A stretch of 64,000 nucleotides of DNA from Methylocystis echinoides (GTDB taxonomy: Bacteria > Pseudomonadota > Alphaproteobacteria > Rhizobiales > Beijerinckiaceae): NCBI RefSeq assembly GCF_040687965.1, contig NZ_CP156084.1:262501-326500 (forward strand), given 5' to 3'. This document shows, in pieces, positions 9,663 through 20,000 of the stretch. Within the stretch, counting starts at the first letter, position 1; each line of letters begins with the position of its first letter. A model generated the notes under the pieces. The model was given only the letters and a program-made list of their open reading frames with translations, had not been told where the DNA came from and did no database searches. A program made the position numbers and the translations under genes.

Positions 9663-9701
9663 CCGCGTCGACGCCGCAAGGAGGGACCGGCGTCGACGCG
9701 G
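9663..9701 (+). terminator. Hairpin terminator after metZ
   Basis: A perfect 14-base inverted repeat (9663-9676 with 9688-9701) around an 11-base loop lies six bases past the metZ stop. There is no long T run, so it may act bidirectionally between metZ and the convergent gene ending at 9726. Confidence 0.6.
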
Positions 9702-9725
9702 GCGTAGCGCATGCTGCCAAGAAGA

Positions 9726-10139
9726 TCAGGCCGGCGGCGCGCGCGCCCGGTTCGACAGGCGGGGCCGAGGCGCCGGCGCGGCGTGGTCCGCCACCATCCA
9801 GGGGAGGCTAACAGGCTGGATGGCCGCCTTGCCGACGTGACCGGGCCACGCCGCTGGGGGAGCGGCGCCGCGGCAGAGCGTCTGACAGAGGACGCAGTCA
9901 ATGCCACGGTCGTTTGCGGGGCCCGGCCGCCCCTTCTGCGCGTCGGACAGGGGGGCGCCCGACGCGAAACAGATAAAAAAAGACGCGAAAGTGTCCGATG
10001 GTCCCGCGACTGCGCGCGCGGCGAGCGGCGCCGCGAAGGGCGCGCTCGTCACCAGCGCGGCCGCCGTCAGCAGAACGCGCCCGACCACATGGCCGATCAG
10101 GCTCGCCGCTTTGGCGCGCAAGGACAGGAGGGAGACCAT
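9726..10139 (-). CDS. DUF2946-type small secreted Cys protein
   Basis: A 137-residue protein with a hydrophobic N-terminal segment (about residues 18-45) that may be a signal peptide or anchor. A central Cys pair lies in CVLCQTLCRG, and the C-terminus is proline- and alanine-rich, ending NRARAPPA. The Cys motif and the (Q/N)ARAPP tail recur in the genes at 10483-10851 and 31987-32355, so the three are homologous. I read them as DUF2946-like proteins, a family often found near copper genes and TonB receptors. The ATG at 10139 was preferred to a GTG three codons upstream; neither has a strong ribosome site. It lies 21 bases downstream of the 70-residue gene, consistent with an operon. Function is unknown. 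Confidence 0.65.
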   Translation of the reverse strand: MVSLLSLRAKAASLIGHVVGRVLLTAAALVTSAPFAAPLAARAVAGPSDTFASFFICFASGAPLSDAQKGRPGPANDRGIDCVLCQTLCRGAAPPAAWPGHVGKAAIQPVSLPWMVADHAAPAPRPRLSNRARAPPA

Positions 10140-10160
10140 TCGCGTCACTGCCGCGTCCGC

Positions 10161-10373
10161 TTATGACGCGACGCGCGGAAACCGCGCTCGGCGCTCGAGA
10201 TCGATGAGGCGGATGGCGCCGCCCTGCACGTCCCGCCACAAACCGAGCGGCCCCAGCGTCGCGCCTGAGGCGACGACGATGCTGCGCTCCTGTTTTTCTC
10301 GTGTTTTGAGCGTTGCGAGCGCCGCTTGCGCCAAAGCGCAACTACGGCCGCTCGGCGGCTTCTTGATGCCCAT
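10161..10373 (-). CDS. Small protein of unknown function (70 residues)
   Basis: A 70-residue basic protein beginning MGIKKPPSGRSCALAQAAL and ending RRARFPRVAS. No membrane segment or signal peptide is evident and I do not recognise the family. It is called because a clear GGGAG ribosome site lies eight bases before the ATG and because it sits in line between two DUF2946-type genes on the same strand (109 bases after one, 21 before the other). It probably belongs to their transcript. A longer reading of the same frame further upstream lacks support. It could still be non-coding. Confidence 0.5.
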   Translation of the reverse strand: MGIKKPPSGRSCALAQAALATLKTREKQERSIVVASGATLGPLGLWRDVQGGAIRLIDLERRARFPRVAS

Positions 10374-10482
10374 TGCATTTCTCCCGATGGCCGCTTTTCC
10401 ACGGCCTCTTCCGTTGCATGGCCAAACGCATGCGCGTCCTGAAGACAGGCGATCGCCGCATTGTGCCGTCAGCGTGTGAAGA

Positions 10483-10851
10483 TCAGGAGAAACTCGGCGG
10501 CGCGCGGGCCTGACGCGCAAAATCGCGCGGCGTCGCAACTGGAAGGCGCTCCGACGCCGCCCACTGGACCGGCGCCCAATCGACCGACCTGACGCCAAGC
10601 GTCATGGGACGCGCAGCGACCGGAGCGACGCCATCGCAGAAGGACTGGCACAGGGCGCAGTCATGATGACGGTGGTGACGATGCGTATGACCGGGCGCCT
10701 TTTGCGACGCATGTTCGGCCGCGGCGTTCAGGCAGATTTCCGACAGCCCGAAGGCCTCATGCGCAGTGGCGACGCCATTCGCCGCCGGCGTGATGGCCTG
10801 CACGGCCAGCGCCAGAGCGAAAAGGGCAAATGTCAGCCACCGACGGGGCAT
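10483..10851 (-). CDS. DUF2946-type small secreted Cys/His protein
   Basis: A 122-residue protein with a convincing signal peptide (LTFALFALALAVQAITP, about residues 5-21). A His-rich stretch HTHRHHRHHDCALCQSFC (about residues 56-73) looks able to bind metal. The C-terminus RQARAPPSFS matches the tails of its two homologues in this window. A GAAGG ribosome site precedes the ATG. It heads a probable three-gene transcript running to 9726, about 230 bases downstream of the TcA toxin gene on the same strand. The His/Cys cluster and family context suggest periplasmic copper or other metal handling; this is inference, not shown. Confidence 0.72.
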   Translation of the reverse strand: MPRRWLTFALFALALAVQAITPAANGVATAHEAFGLSEICLNAAAEHASQKAPGHTHRHHRHHDCALCQSFCDGVAPVAARPMTLGVRSVDWAPVQWAASERLPVATPRDFARQARAPPSFS

Positions 10852-11081
10852 AGAACGCCTTCAGTCTCGAAACCGCATCCTTGCGAAGGACGCCATAGAA
10901 GCAAAAATACCAGGCGCCTGCAACCGATCGCGTCAAATATAAGGGGGCTTCCTCACTTTTCGTGCTGATTTGCGGTTGGCGACTTCAAGGGCCGCCGATG
11001 CGACGCCCGCTGAAGGTGAGGGGAAACTTGGCGCAGATCGACCGTGTCGCGCCGAGGCTCTTTCTCCACGGAGGCAGCCTT

Positions 11082-14000
11082 TCAGCTGCGTCTGGCGGAG
11101 AACAGCGCCAGGACGGCAACGTCGTCGAGATCATTCGCGGCGGCCTGCGGCGTGAACGTCGCCTGGCCGTTTGGAATCGGTCGCCAGTCCTGCGCCGGCG
11201 AGCCGTCCTTCAACATCTCCGAGAAATGCGCTTCGACGAGCTTCGTCTTCATCGAGCGGCGGAACAGGTAGGGCAGCGACTGGTCCAGCGTGTCGAGCCG
11301 GATGGGCGCGCCCGCCGCTTTCTGGAACGCGTCCCACACGTCCGGAAGGTCGTGCTTGAGGCTCAGCAGCACGCAAGGAGCGCCGGCCGGCGCAGTGGCA
11401 AGCGATTGCACGCTCGCGTAGAGCGCCCCGAGGCGCTTCTCGACTGCGTCGCGCGCAACGGCTCCTCCGGGCTTGGCGACGTAACGGAACGTCATGGCCA
11501 CGTCGCTGATGGCGCGGTAATTCACCCGCCGGAACGTCTTGGGCATCCGAAGGGTCCACCGCGACACCGCGCCCCGGCCTTCGAACGGCAGGTAATCGTC
11601 ACTTTGTCCCGAGAGCTCGAAGCGGCCACCGTCCTCGCGCACCGTGCTGAGCGCGATCCAGGGCGCCTGCGTCACGCCGTCAGGGGCGATGTCGGGCATG
11701 TTTGCGGCCGGCGCGACCTTGCGGCGGAAGGCCTCCTCCAGCACCAGTTCTCCCGTTAACGGGGCCCCTGGGGTCTGGAGATAGGGGATCGTGACCTGCA
11801 CGCTGCGCAGGCGCCGGTCGTAATGACCGGGGTAGTCGATATCGAACAGCGCCTCGGGGATGGTGAAACGCGCTTCGCCGGTTTCGCGCAACGTCCATAG
11901 GGCTTGCGGCGCGATCTGACGCAGGGATATCTGGCGCGTGATCTCGGCGAGCTCCGGCGGCTCGACATAGGCGCGCTCCATGTCGGCGAGGCAGGCCAGC
12001 AGCTCGTGTCCGCTCATGAGCTCGCCCCGCGCATCCGCGGGCCGCGAGACGCGCACGAAGGCGCGTGGCTCCCGCTCGTAGCCGAACGAGGCCTGGGCCA
12101 TGAGCGCGCGCTCGAGCGCCAGGTCGAAGCAGCGGCGGAACAGCTCCATCTGGCGTTCGATGCGATAATCGAACAGCTCGACGTTCGAGTGCTTCTGCTC
12201 CAGATAGGTCTTCACCTGATCCGCGTACAACACAGCGTCCTGCTGGACTGCGAGCTCACGTTCGGCCACGCCTTTGCGCAGGACCGCCACGGCGGCGGCG
12301 TGTTCGGCCCGTTTGATGTCGGCCGCGGCCTGATGCAGTTGCGCCGCCCATTCGCGCTCGCGCAGCACGTAGCTCGCCTGCTTGCCCAGCAAACCGGCGA
12401 AGAAGCTGTGCATGGCGCCGATCGCCTGCTTCTCGCGCGACAGGGCGGACTGAAGCCCCGCGAGTTGCTGCCCGCCGAAATGGACCGCCACGCCGCCGCC
12501 GAGCGGCTTCACCGCGGCCTCGATGCTCGGGATGATCTGCAGCACAGACCCCAGGATCTCGATGTTGGACGCCTCCGCGGCCTTGTCGGCGGCCTTGAAG
12601 CTTTCCTCGATCTCGCCCGCCTCCTCGGAGAGGATTGTGCCGCCGGAGATGATGCCGGCACCGCTCACTGTGGTGGAGCCTCCCACGCCGGTCGCGCCCA
12701 TGGCGGCCGCGGCGGCCGGCCCCCCGAACGCCGCGCCCAGCAGCAGCGGAGCGACGCTCAACACCGAAAGCGAGCCGACCTTCACGTCCTTGGCCTGCAC
12801 GAGATTCAACGTGCGCTGCAACGTGTAGCGCTCGGCCTTGCCGGCTTCCTCGGGTTTGGGAGCCAAGGTGGGTTCGGCCAGGTCGGCTCCCAAGAGGTCT
12901 CGGTAGTGGCGCCATCGCTCCAGGGGGGCCAGCCGTTCGGCTCGGGCGCTTTCCACCGCCCTGGCGGCCTCGTCCACCTGCGCCTGTCGGGTCTGGAGAA
13001 TGAGATCGGCCAGGTCCTTCTCGTTCTGGGCCCGCTTGTAGGCCAGTTCCTCCGAATCCCGGCGGTCGCGCGATTCGCTGAGCGCCGCGCCGAGCCGCGC
13101 CATCGCTTCGGCCAGCGCCACGGCCTCGCGATGCACGGCGCGGAAGCGCCGACGCGGCGGCGGCGCGGTCAGCGCGGCCGCGACGTCGGCAATGTCGAGC
13201 CCGGCCGCCGCCGCCTCAGCCAGCAGGGCCGGGTCGATTGGCGGAGAGAACAGAGGCAGCTGTATTTGCTGGCCGTCGATGTTCATGCCGTTGCGGACCT
13301 TGTAGAGGCGGTCTTCCACCAGGTCCCACAGGGCCAGCAGCTTCTGGTTCTTCTGCACGCCGAAATACTGGATCGAGGCGCGCCGCACGACGCCCAGCGC
13401 GGCGTCGGTGGTCGCGGCCGGGGTCGCGCCCGCGGCCGGCCCCAGCAGGGTTTCGGCCTCATAGGCGACGTTGCCAAAAGCGTTCAGCCGCGGCCGAAGC
13501 TCCGCATAGGACATTGCCGGCAGCGTCGTGCGCGCCGTCACCGTCTGCGGGCGGGAGCCGGCGCACGCATGCGCGATGACAAAGTGCTGGATCGAGGCGT
13601 TGACGTCTTCGGGGGTGAAACGCCGCAAGAAGCGATCGCCGATCGCCACCCGCAGCAGGATGTACTGCATCGCCGCCCAACGCCTGTAGGCGCCCGGCCT
13701 GAGCCGCGCGAGGCGATGCGCGCGGAACGGAAACAGCCGCAGCACCTGGATCTGGGCCAGCATGGCGGTCTTTTGAGGATCCCCGTCGGGACGGGAAAGC
13801 GACGCCAGAAGTTCGTCGATGGGCGTCATGTCGACATGGCGCAACGGGGTGAAGCGCCAGGCGTTCGCCACGTCGTCGCCGTAGTCGAGCGGGTTCAGCA
13901 CCCGGTGAAACCACTCGAGCGCCTCATCGAGACGCCCATTCTCCCACAGGCGTTTCATCAGCAGCATCGGAGCGTGGAAGAACAGCTCCCAGTTGTAGAC

Positions 14001-17000
14001 GCCATAGGCCGAACTCGCCTCGAAGGCGACGCCCTCATCCGTGGGCCCGGTCACACGGTTGGGGTCGGCGCCGAACGCGGCCATGAAGCTCGCCGGAGCG
14101 CCGAGGCTGCGCAGCTGTGTCTCGGGCGCGAGCAGCGCGTCCAGGCCGCCGGTGCGGAACGCCTTCGCGAAGTCCTCGGCGTGGGCGTGCCAGAAGGGTT
14201 CGACGGTTAAGTTGACGGCGTCGACGGACATTGTGCGCCGTCCAAGCTGGGCGACGCCGTCCAGGAACGAAGGACTGACGGCGGCGGCCCGCGCAATGCT
14301 AACCTGTGGCCTGATCGCAGCCGCGGCGAAGGCCGCGCCATCGTCCTTCGGCGCCAGAGCGGTCTGGATCACGGCGGCCGACGACAGGCGCATTGCCGCA
14401 GTCGCCGTGGCGGCCCACGGATGGGTGGGCGCCGTTTCGGGGGGCTGGACTGCGAGCAGGGCCGCGCGGTCCACTCCGCTCGTGACCGCCGTCGTCCAGG
14501 GCAGATGGTCCTTGGGCGTCTTGGGCGCATCCGCGGCGATCGTCGTGGTCCCAACCGACGGAAAGGCGATGTAGCTGCGCCCGCTGGCGTTCAGAAAGAG
14601 CGGCGCCTGCAGGGGCGCTCCGAAGCCCTGGTTCAGCGTCACGATCCGGGTATCGGTCGGCGCGTCGAACAGCCGATCGCCCTCACGCGTCTGACCGGGC
14701 GGCGTCGCCTTGACGGCGCCGCTTGCCGACAACCCCATGTAGGAGCCTGACAGGGACGCCGCCGACAGGGCTACGTGGTCGCCGTCTACGAACCCGCCCT
14801 GGCTGCGCGCAACCATTTCACGCGACCGCGTCGGCAGGGAGAACCGCGCCAGGGCTTCGACCCGCTGCGCGCGGCCGGCCGATCTCGGTCTGCGCAGACC
14901 CAGGACGATGGAGGCGGCGTCGCCGGTCCCGGTCGCCTTCAGCACCAGGTCTGCGGGATCGGGGAATTGCGGCTCGTCCCGGGCGAAGACCGCCACGAGC
15001 TGGCCCGGCGACAGGCCCGCCAACAGACCGCCGGCTCCCCTGGGGCCGCCGCTGATCGAGACGCCTGTGTCGTTCCACCAGCTCTCGTAGAGCGCCGAGG
15101 ACTGCTGCTTTGGCGTCCAGGTCTCCCCCTGCAGCTGCGACCAGCAGAGCTTGACCTCCCAGTAGGGAGACGCAAACCGCGGCGTGATCTTTTTCTGCGG
15201 GTCGATCGACGCCTGCTCGGGCTGATCGACCTTGCGCACGAGCGTCGGCCAGAACAGATGAAGCCGGCCTTCGTGCATGACCGGCAGCACGTGGACGCCG
15301 GATTCGAACAGGCTCCCGTTCGACCCGTCGCCGGCGCGCGGGCTGAGGCGATCCTTTTCCACGCCCTGGACGTCGGCGTTGATCTGCGACCAGGCAGTCC
15401 ACTCCTGATGATGCTCGTAGCGGTTCAGCCTCCGGTAATAGTATTTGCGTGGCACGCCTCCGCGGCTGCGGCCGACGACGTGCAGCACAGAGGTGAATGC
15501 GCCCATCTCGTCTCCCTCGAAGACGGTCTGGAGAAACGTGCCGCAAACTTCCAGCGAAGCCACCCCGCACACGGACTCGAGAAGGTCGGAATAGCCGCGC
15601 TCGGCCGTCGCCGCGGTCGCATCGGACTGTCGCAGAGCGTTTTCGAAGGCCATGAAGGCCGGCGTCTTGTCGTCGCGCCAACCCGGCTCCAGCAGGTGCT
15701 CCGGGAAGAGCAGCGCTTGCACCAGCGACGCCCAGGTGGGATAGCGCCCGGTGATGCGCCATTCTTTGGCGTTGATCTGGCTCGGCGCAACTCCGTTCTT
15801 GATCTCCAGCCCCATGAGGCAGCGCTGCACGAAGATCTGCACGGCGAAAATCGCCTGCCGAATACGCGACGTCAGCACGAAGGCGTTGGTCTGCATGTCG
15901 ATGAAGTAAAGGCCGAAGAGTTGGTCCGCATCGCGCAATTCCTTCTTGCGAACCAGATAGGCGACGAGCGCGTTCCGACTCGCCTCGCGGATGGGATCGA
16001 AGATCCGTCGTGAAGCGTCCAGCCAGCCCGACGCGCTGAAGCGCGACTTCAGCCCCTGCAACACGATGTCCAGGGCCGCGGCGGGGACCGGTTCGACCGC
16101 AGCCGCCGCGCACTGCGCACAGGTGAGGCCAAGCTTGTGCGCCGCCTCGATACGCGCCTTCAGCAGCGCCAGCGCCGCAAATGGGCGAGCCGCCGCCTGG
16201 TCGGGTTCGAGCGCCCCGAAAGCCGCCGCTCCCGCATCCGAAACGGCGGCGGCCGGCGTCGAGAGCCACCGACCCACGGCGGCCGCGGCGGTGGCGTCGA
16301 TGGCGCCTGCGGCCTTGACGAGCGCCGCCGCCGCACCCGCCAGCGCGGCGGGACGGCCGGTCGCCTTGATGCACATCTGAGCGACGGCGATCTCGCCCAA
16401 GGCCATGGCCCTGACGGTCGCCCCGCCGCCCAGGCGCGCCTGCGTGAGAAGTCCCATGTCTCCCATTGCGAGCGCAGTCGTGGCGTCGTCCCAACCGAGA
16501 GCCGCGCTGATCTGGACCGCACGCCAGGCCGCCAGGAGCTCGCCGGATGCATCTTCCCCGGCCGCGATCACGTCCAAAGCCGGACGGTCGCCGACCTTCA
16601 GCAGCGCCTTCGCCGGATCGTCCGCCGCACCCAGCAGAGCCGCCACGGTGGCCGCGGACCCGCCGATCGCGGACGTTGTCGCGGCGAGCGCCGCGCCGCG
16701 CCGGCGGCGCAGGCGCGCATTCTCCCGGATCTCGAGCTCCTCCTGGCGGGCCTCGGCGCGGCTGACGCGCGTCGCTTCGTCCAGATCGGACTCGCCCTGC
16801 GCCGGAGCGGTCGTTTCGTCGGCCCGCTCGGCCGCATCTGCGTCGTTGGCGGAGACGAGCGCGCGCGCAATTGCGTCGCTGACAGCGGCAGGTTTCCAAG
16901 CGTCCGGCGCGTCGCTCACGAACGTGCGTATGGCGTCGACGTCCGGGACGGCGTCGAGAACGAGGCGGGCGCGCCGCATGAATGCGAGCAGCGCCGAGGG

Positions 17001-20000
17001 GGCGACCGACGCCGCCAGGTCGGGGCCGCCGAGAGCCTGCGCCAGCGAGACGAGGTCCAGCGCCGGGAGCCCGAGCAAGCCCGCCATGGTCGTCACGCGG
17101 TGCAGCGCCGACACGGCTTCCAGCGTGAGGGTTGGGAGATTCATCGATCGGGCGAGTTCACGCACCGAGGCGGGTTCCAGCGCCAGGGCCGCGGCGATCC
17201 CGGGGACGCCGGTTTCCAGAGAAGAATTTCCCGTGAGCGGAGCGCCATCCGCGTCGAGCCCAAAGGCCGGGTGCAGTCGCGCGATCCCGGTGGCCAGGAA
17301 CAGCCGCGCGTAGAGCGATGTTCGACCGCTGGCGCCGATGCCGCCAGCCAGGGCCGCCGCGACATGCCAATCGACGTCGCACAGGCGCCGCAGCTCAGCC
17401 AGCGCTCCCAAGGCTTCCAGGTGGGGGAGCGAGAAGGCCTCGTCGCCATGCGGGCCGACAGCCTCGAGCGCCGCATCGAGCTCGTCGAAGGTCGCCCTCA
17501 TACGCCGCGCCAGGCGAACGAACCCGTTGATCCGCCGCCAGTCGGCCTCGGTGCGCGCACGTGTCCCGGGGTCGCTCCCGTCCAGACGGCCGCCGTCGAG
17601 CGTACGAACCTCGAGAAGGTCGAGGTCGCAGCCGAGCGGCGGATCGAGCACCCAGATCCGGTCGAGCCGATCCTTACGCGCCTCGAGCAGGTCCGTCACG
17701 TCGGCCAGACTGACCTGGCCAAGAGCCATGGCCTCGGTGATCTTGGCGTCCGAGCCTTCCTGGTAGCCGGGCTGACGCACAGTCTTGAGCTGGTCGACGG
17801 TCAGGTAGATTCGCGCCCGAACGTCACGCGCGTCCGGATCCGGGACCTCGCCGCCGACGACGCGCGTGCGAAGCAGGGCCACCAGTTCCGTGTAAGTGAT
17901 GTCCAGCGCCTCCAGGAGCGTGCGGACCTTCGGCAAGCCCTTCATCCATTCCACGCCCTCACGGCCGAACAGGGCGGCGGTCTCGATCGGGGTCGGGCCC
18001 GGCGTTCCGTCGAGCCTCATGCCGGTAAGGATCTCGACGTCGCGGGCGAACAGGCCAAGCCGTTCGGCCTGCAAGGCGGTCGCGGCGCCGCGTGCGTCGA
18101 ACAGCTCCAGCAACGCAGCGCGGTCGACCCCTCCGAGCGCCAAGGCGGCCCGCGCCGTGGCGAGCAGCCTGTCGTACGGCAGGCTCATCGGATAGACGGC
18201 CGCAGAAACGATCTCGTACGCCTTGTCCTGGACGTTCTCGGGCGCGGCCGACAGCTGTGGTCCGGTGACGCCGTAGGAGGATTCCAGCGGTTTGCCGGCC
18301 AGGTCGAATCCGCTCGGGGGCTTATCTTGGGCGACGATGCTTTCGAGGATCTCGTTGATCAGATCGATGGTCGGGATCGTCGTATTGGTATTCTCGCAGC
18401 TCAACTTGATGTGCGCGAGATCCGGTCGCCGACCTGGAGCCTGCTTGTCGACGTTGCCAATCAATACGTCGAGCGGCGTCACCCCCGCGGCGTCGGGCGA
18501 ACATCGCTTGTCGAGGAACTCGAACAGGTCGACCAGATAGGCCGCCGGCCCCATGACGGAGCGGCAGTCGTCGCATTCGCACATTTCCGCGCCGCCGAGC
18601 AGATCCTGCAGCGAAGCGACGGCGTCCGGCTTCGGCTCTCCCCGCGCACCCTGCGCCGCGGGCTCTGCAGGAGCGACAGGCGACGCTTCGGCGCCCAGCG
18701 GTCTACCGGGGACCGCCAGCGCCGGCGTCGCGTCGTGGCGTTCCTGGTGGTAGCCCACGACGAGGGTGGAGACGGTCTCCGCCTGGCCGGCGGCCCGCCG
18801 GTGCAGGGCGCGCAGACCGGAGACCTGCTCGGGCGTCGCGCCGACGGCGCGGGCCACGAAAGCGTCTTCGCTCAGGCGTGCAATGTCGAGCGCGCCGCGG
18901 AAGGGCCCTCCGTCCGCCCCGCGCAGCGACAGCGCCGTCTTGAGTGTGACCGGGTCGGGGCTCACGCGAAAGAGGCGCTGCACGCGCGCCAGGCCGGCGA
19001 CCGCCTCGGCGCGCGCGGCGGGATCATTCACGCCCTCAAAAAGCGTGTCGGCATGCGCGTTCACGAGATCGGCGACGCGGTCGCGGGCGAGGTCGAACGG
19101 CGTGGCGCGTACGGCGCGGGCGAGCGCGTCGGCGGTCGCCTGCGGCATGAGCCCTGGCGCGTCGCGCGCCACGGCCGCGACGTCGCGCGCCACCACGGCG
19201 GTGGTCTGCGTGACCGCCAGCAGCCCCGCAATCTCGGCAGCCCTGCGCTGGGCCGCCGCTTCGGCGTCTTCGCCCGTCCGCGGCGCCGGCCGGGCCAGCG
19301 AGACCGCGTCCGCCAATGCGCGCTCGTCGAGCTCCAGAGCCAGCGTGCGCAGGGTGGTCGCCCCGGGCGCGGCCGCGCGCAGGCGCTCGGCCAGCCCGGG
19401 GGCGCCGCCCGCGAGCGCGGCCGTCTGCAGGGCGAAGCGCGCCCCCGCCACGTCCAGGCCCGGCCGGTCGGCCGCGAAGCGCGCCCACGCCTCGTCGTCG
19501 AGACCGCCGCTCGCGGCGCGGGCGAACAGGTCGGCGCGCACCGCCGGATCGGGAATGGCGTCGCGCAGGCTCGCATCGAAGCTCGCCCCAGAGTCCAGCG
19601 GGAGCGCCATGGCGCGCCGCGCCGCGGCGTCGCGCATCCGCGCCGCCGCATCCTCGATGTCCGCCTCGGGCGTCGGGGGAATGAGCCCGTCCGCGACTGC
19701 GTCCGTGAACGCGCGAGCGAGCGCGGCCGGCGTCTGCGCTGCGACCGCGCGCAGGTCACGGGCGCTCAGAAGCCGCACGACAGCGAAGGCGTGCTCAGGC
19801 TTGCAGTCGAGGTCGCGAGCGAGCCGATGCGCATCGGCCATGTCGGCAACGTCCGCGCGCGCCAACCCGCATTCGCGCGCCGCGAAGCGGACGTCGCCAT
19901 TCGCCGCCTCGTCGAAATCGGCGAGCGGCGCGCGCGTCGTGAGCGGCGCGAGCGCCTCCGTCAGGCGCTCGAACAGCGAAGGGCCGCGCGGCGCGCGAAC

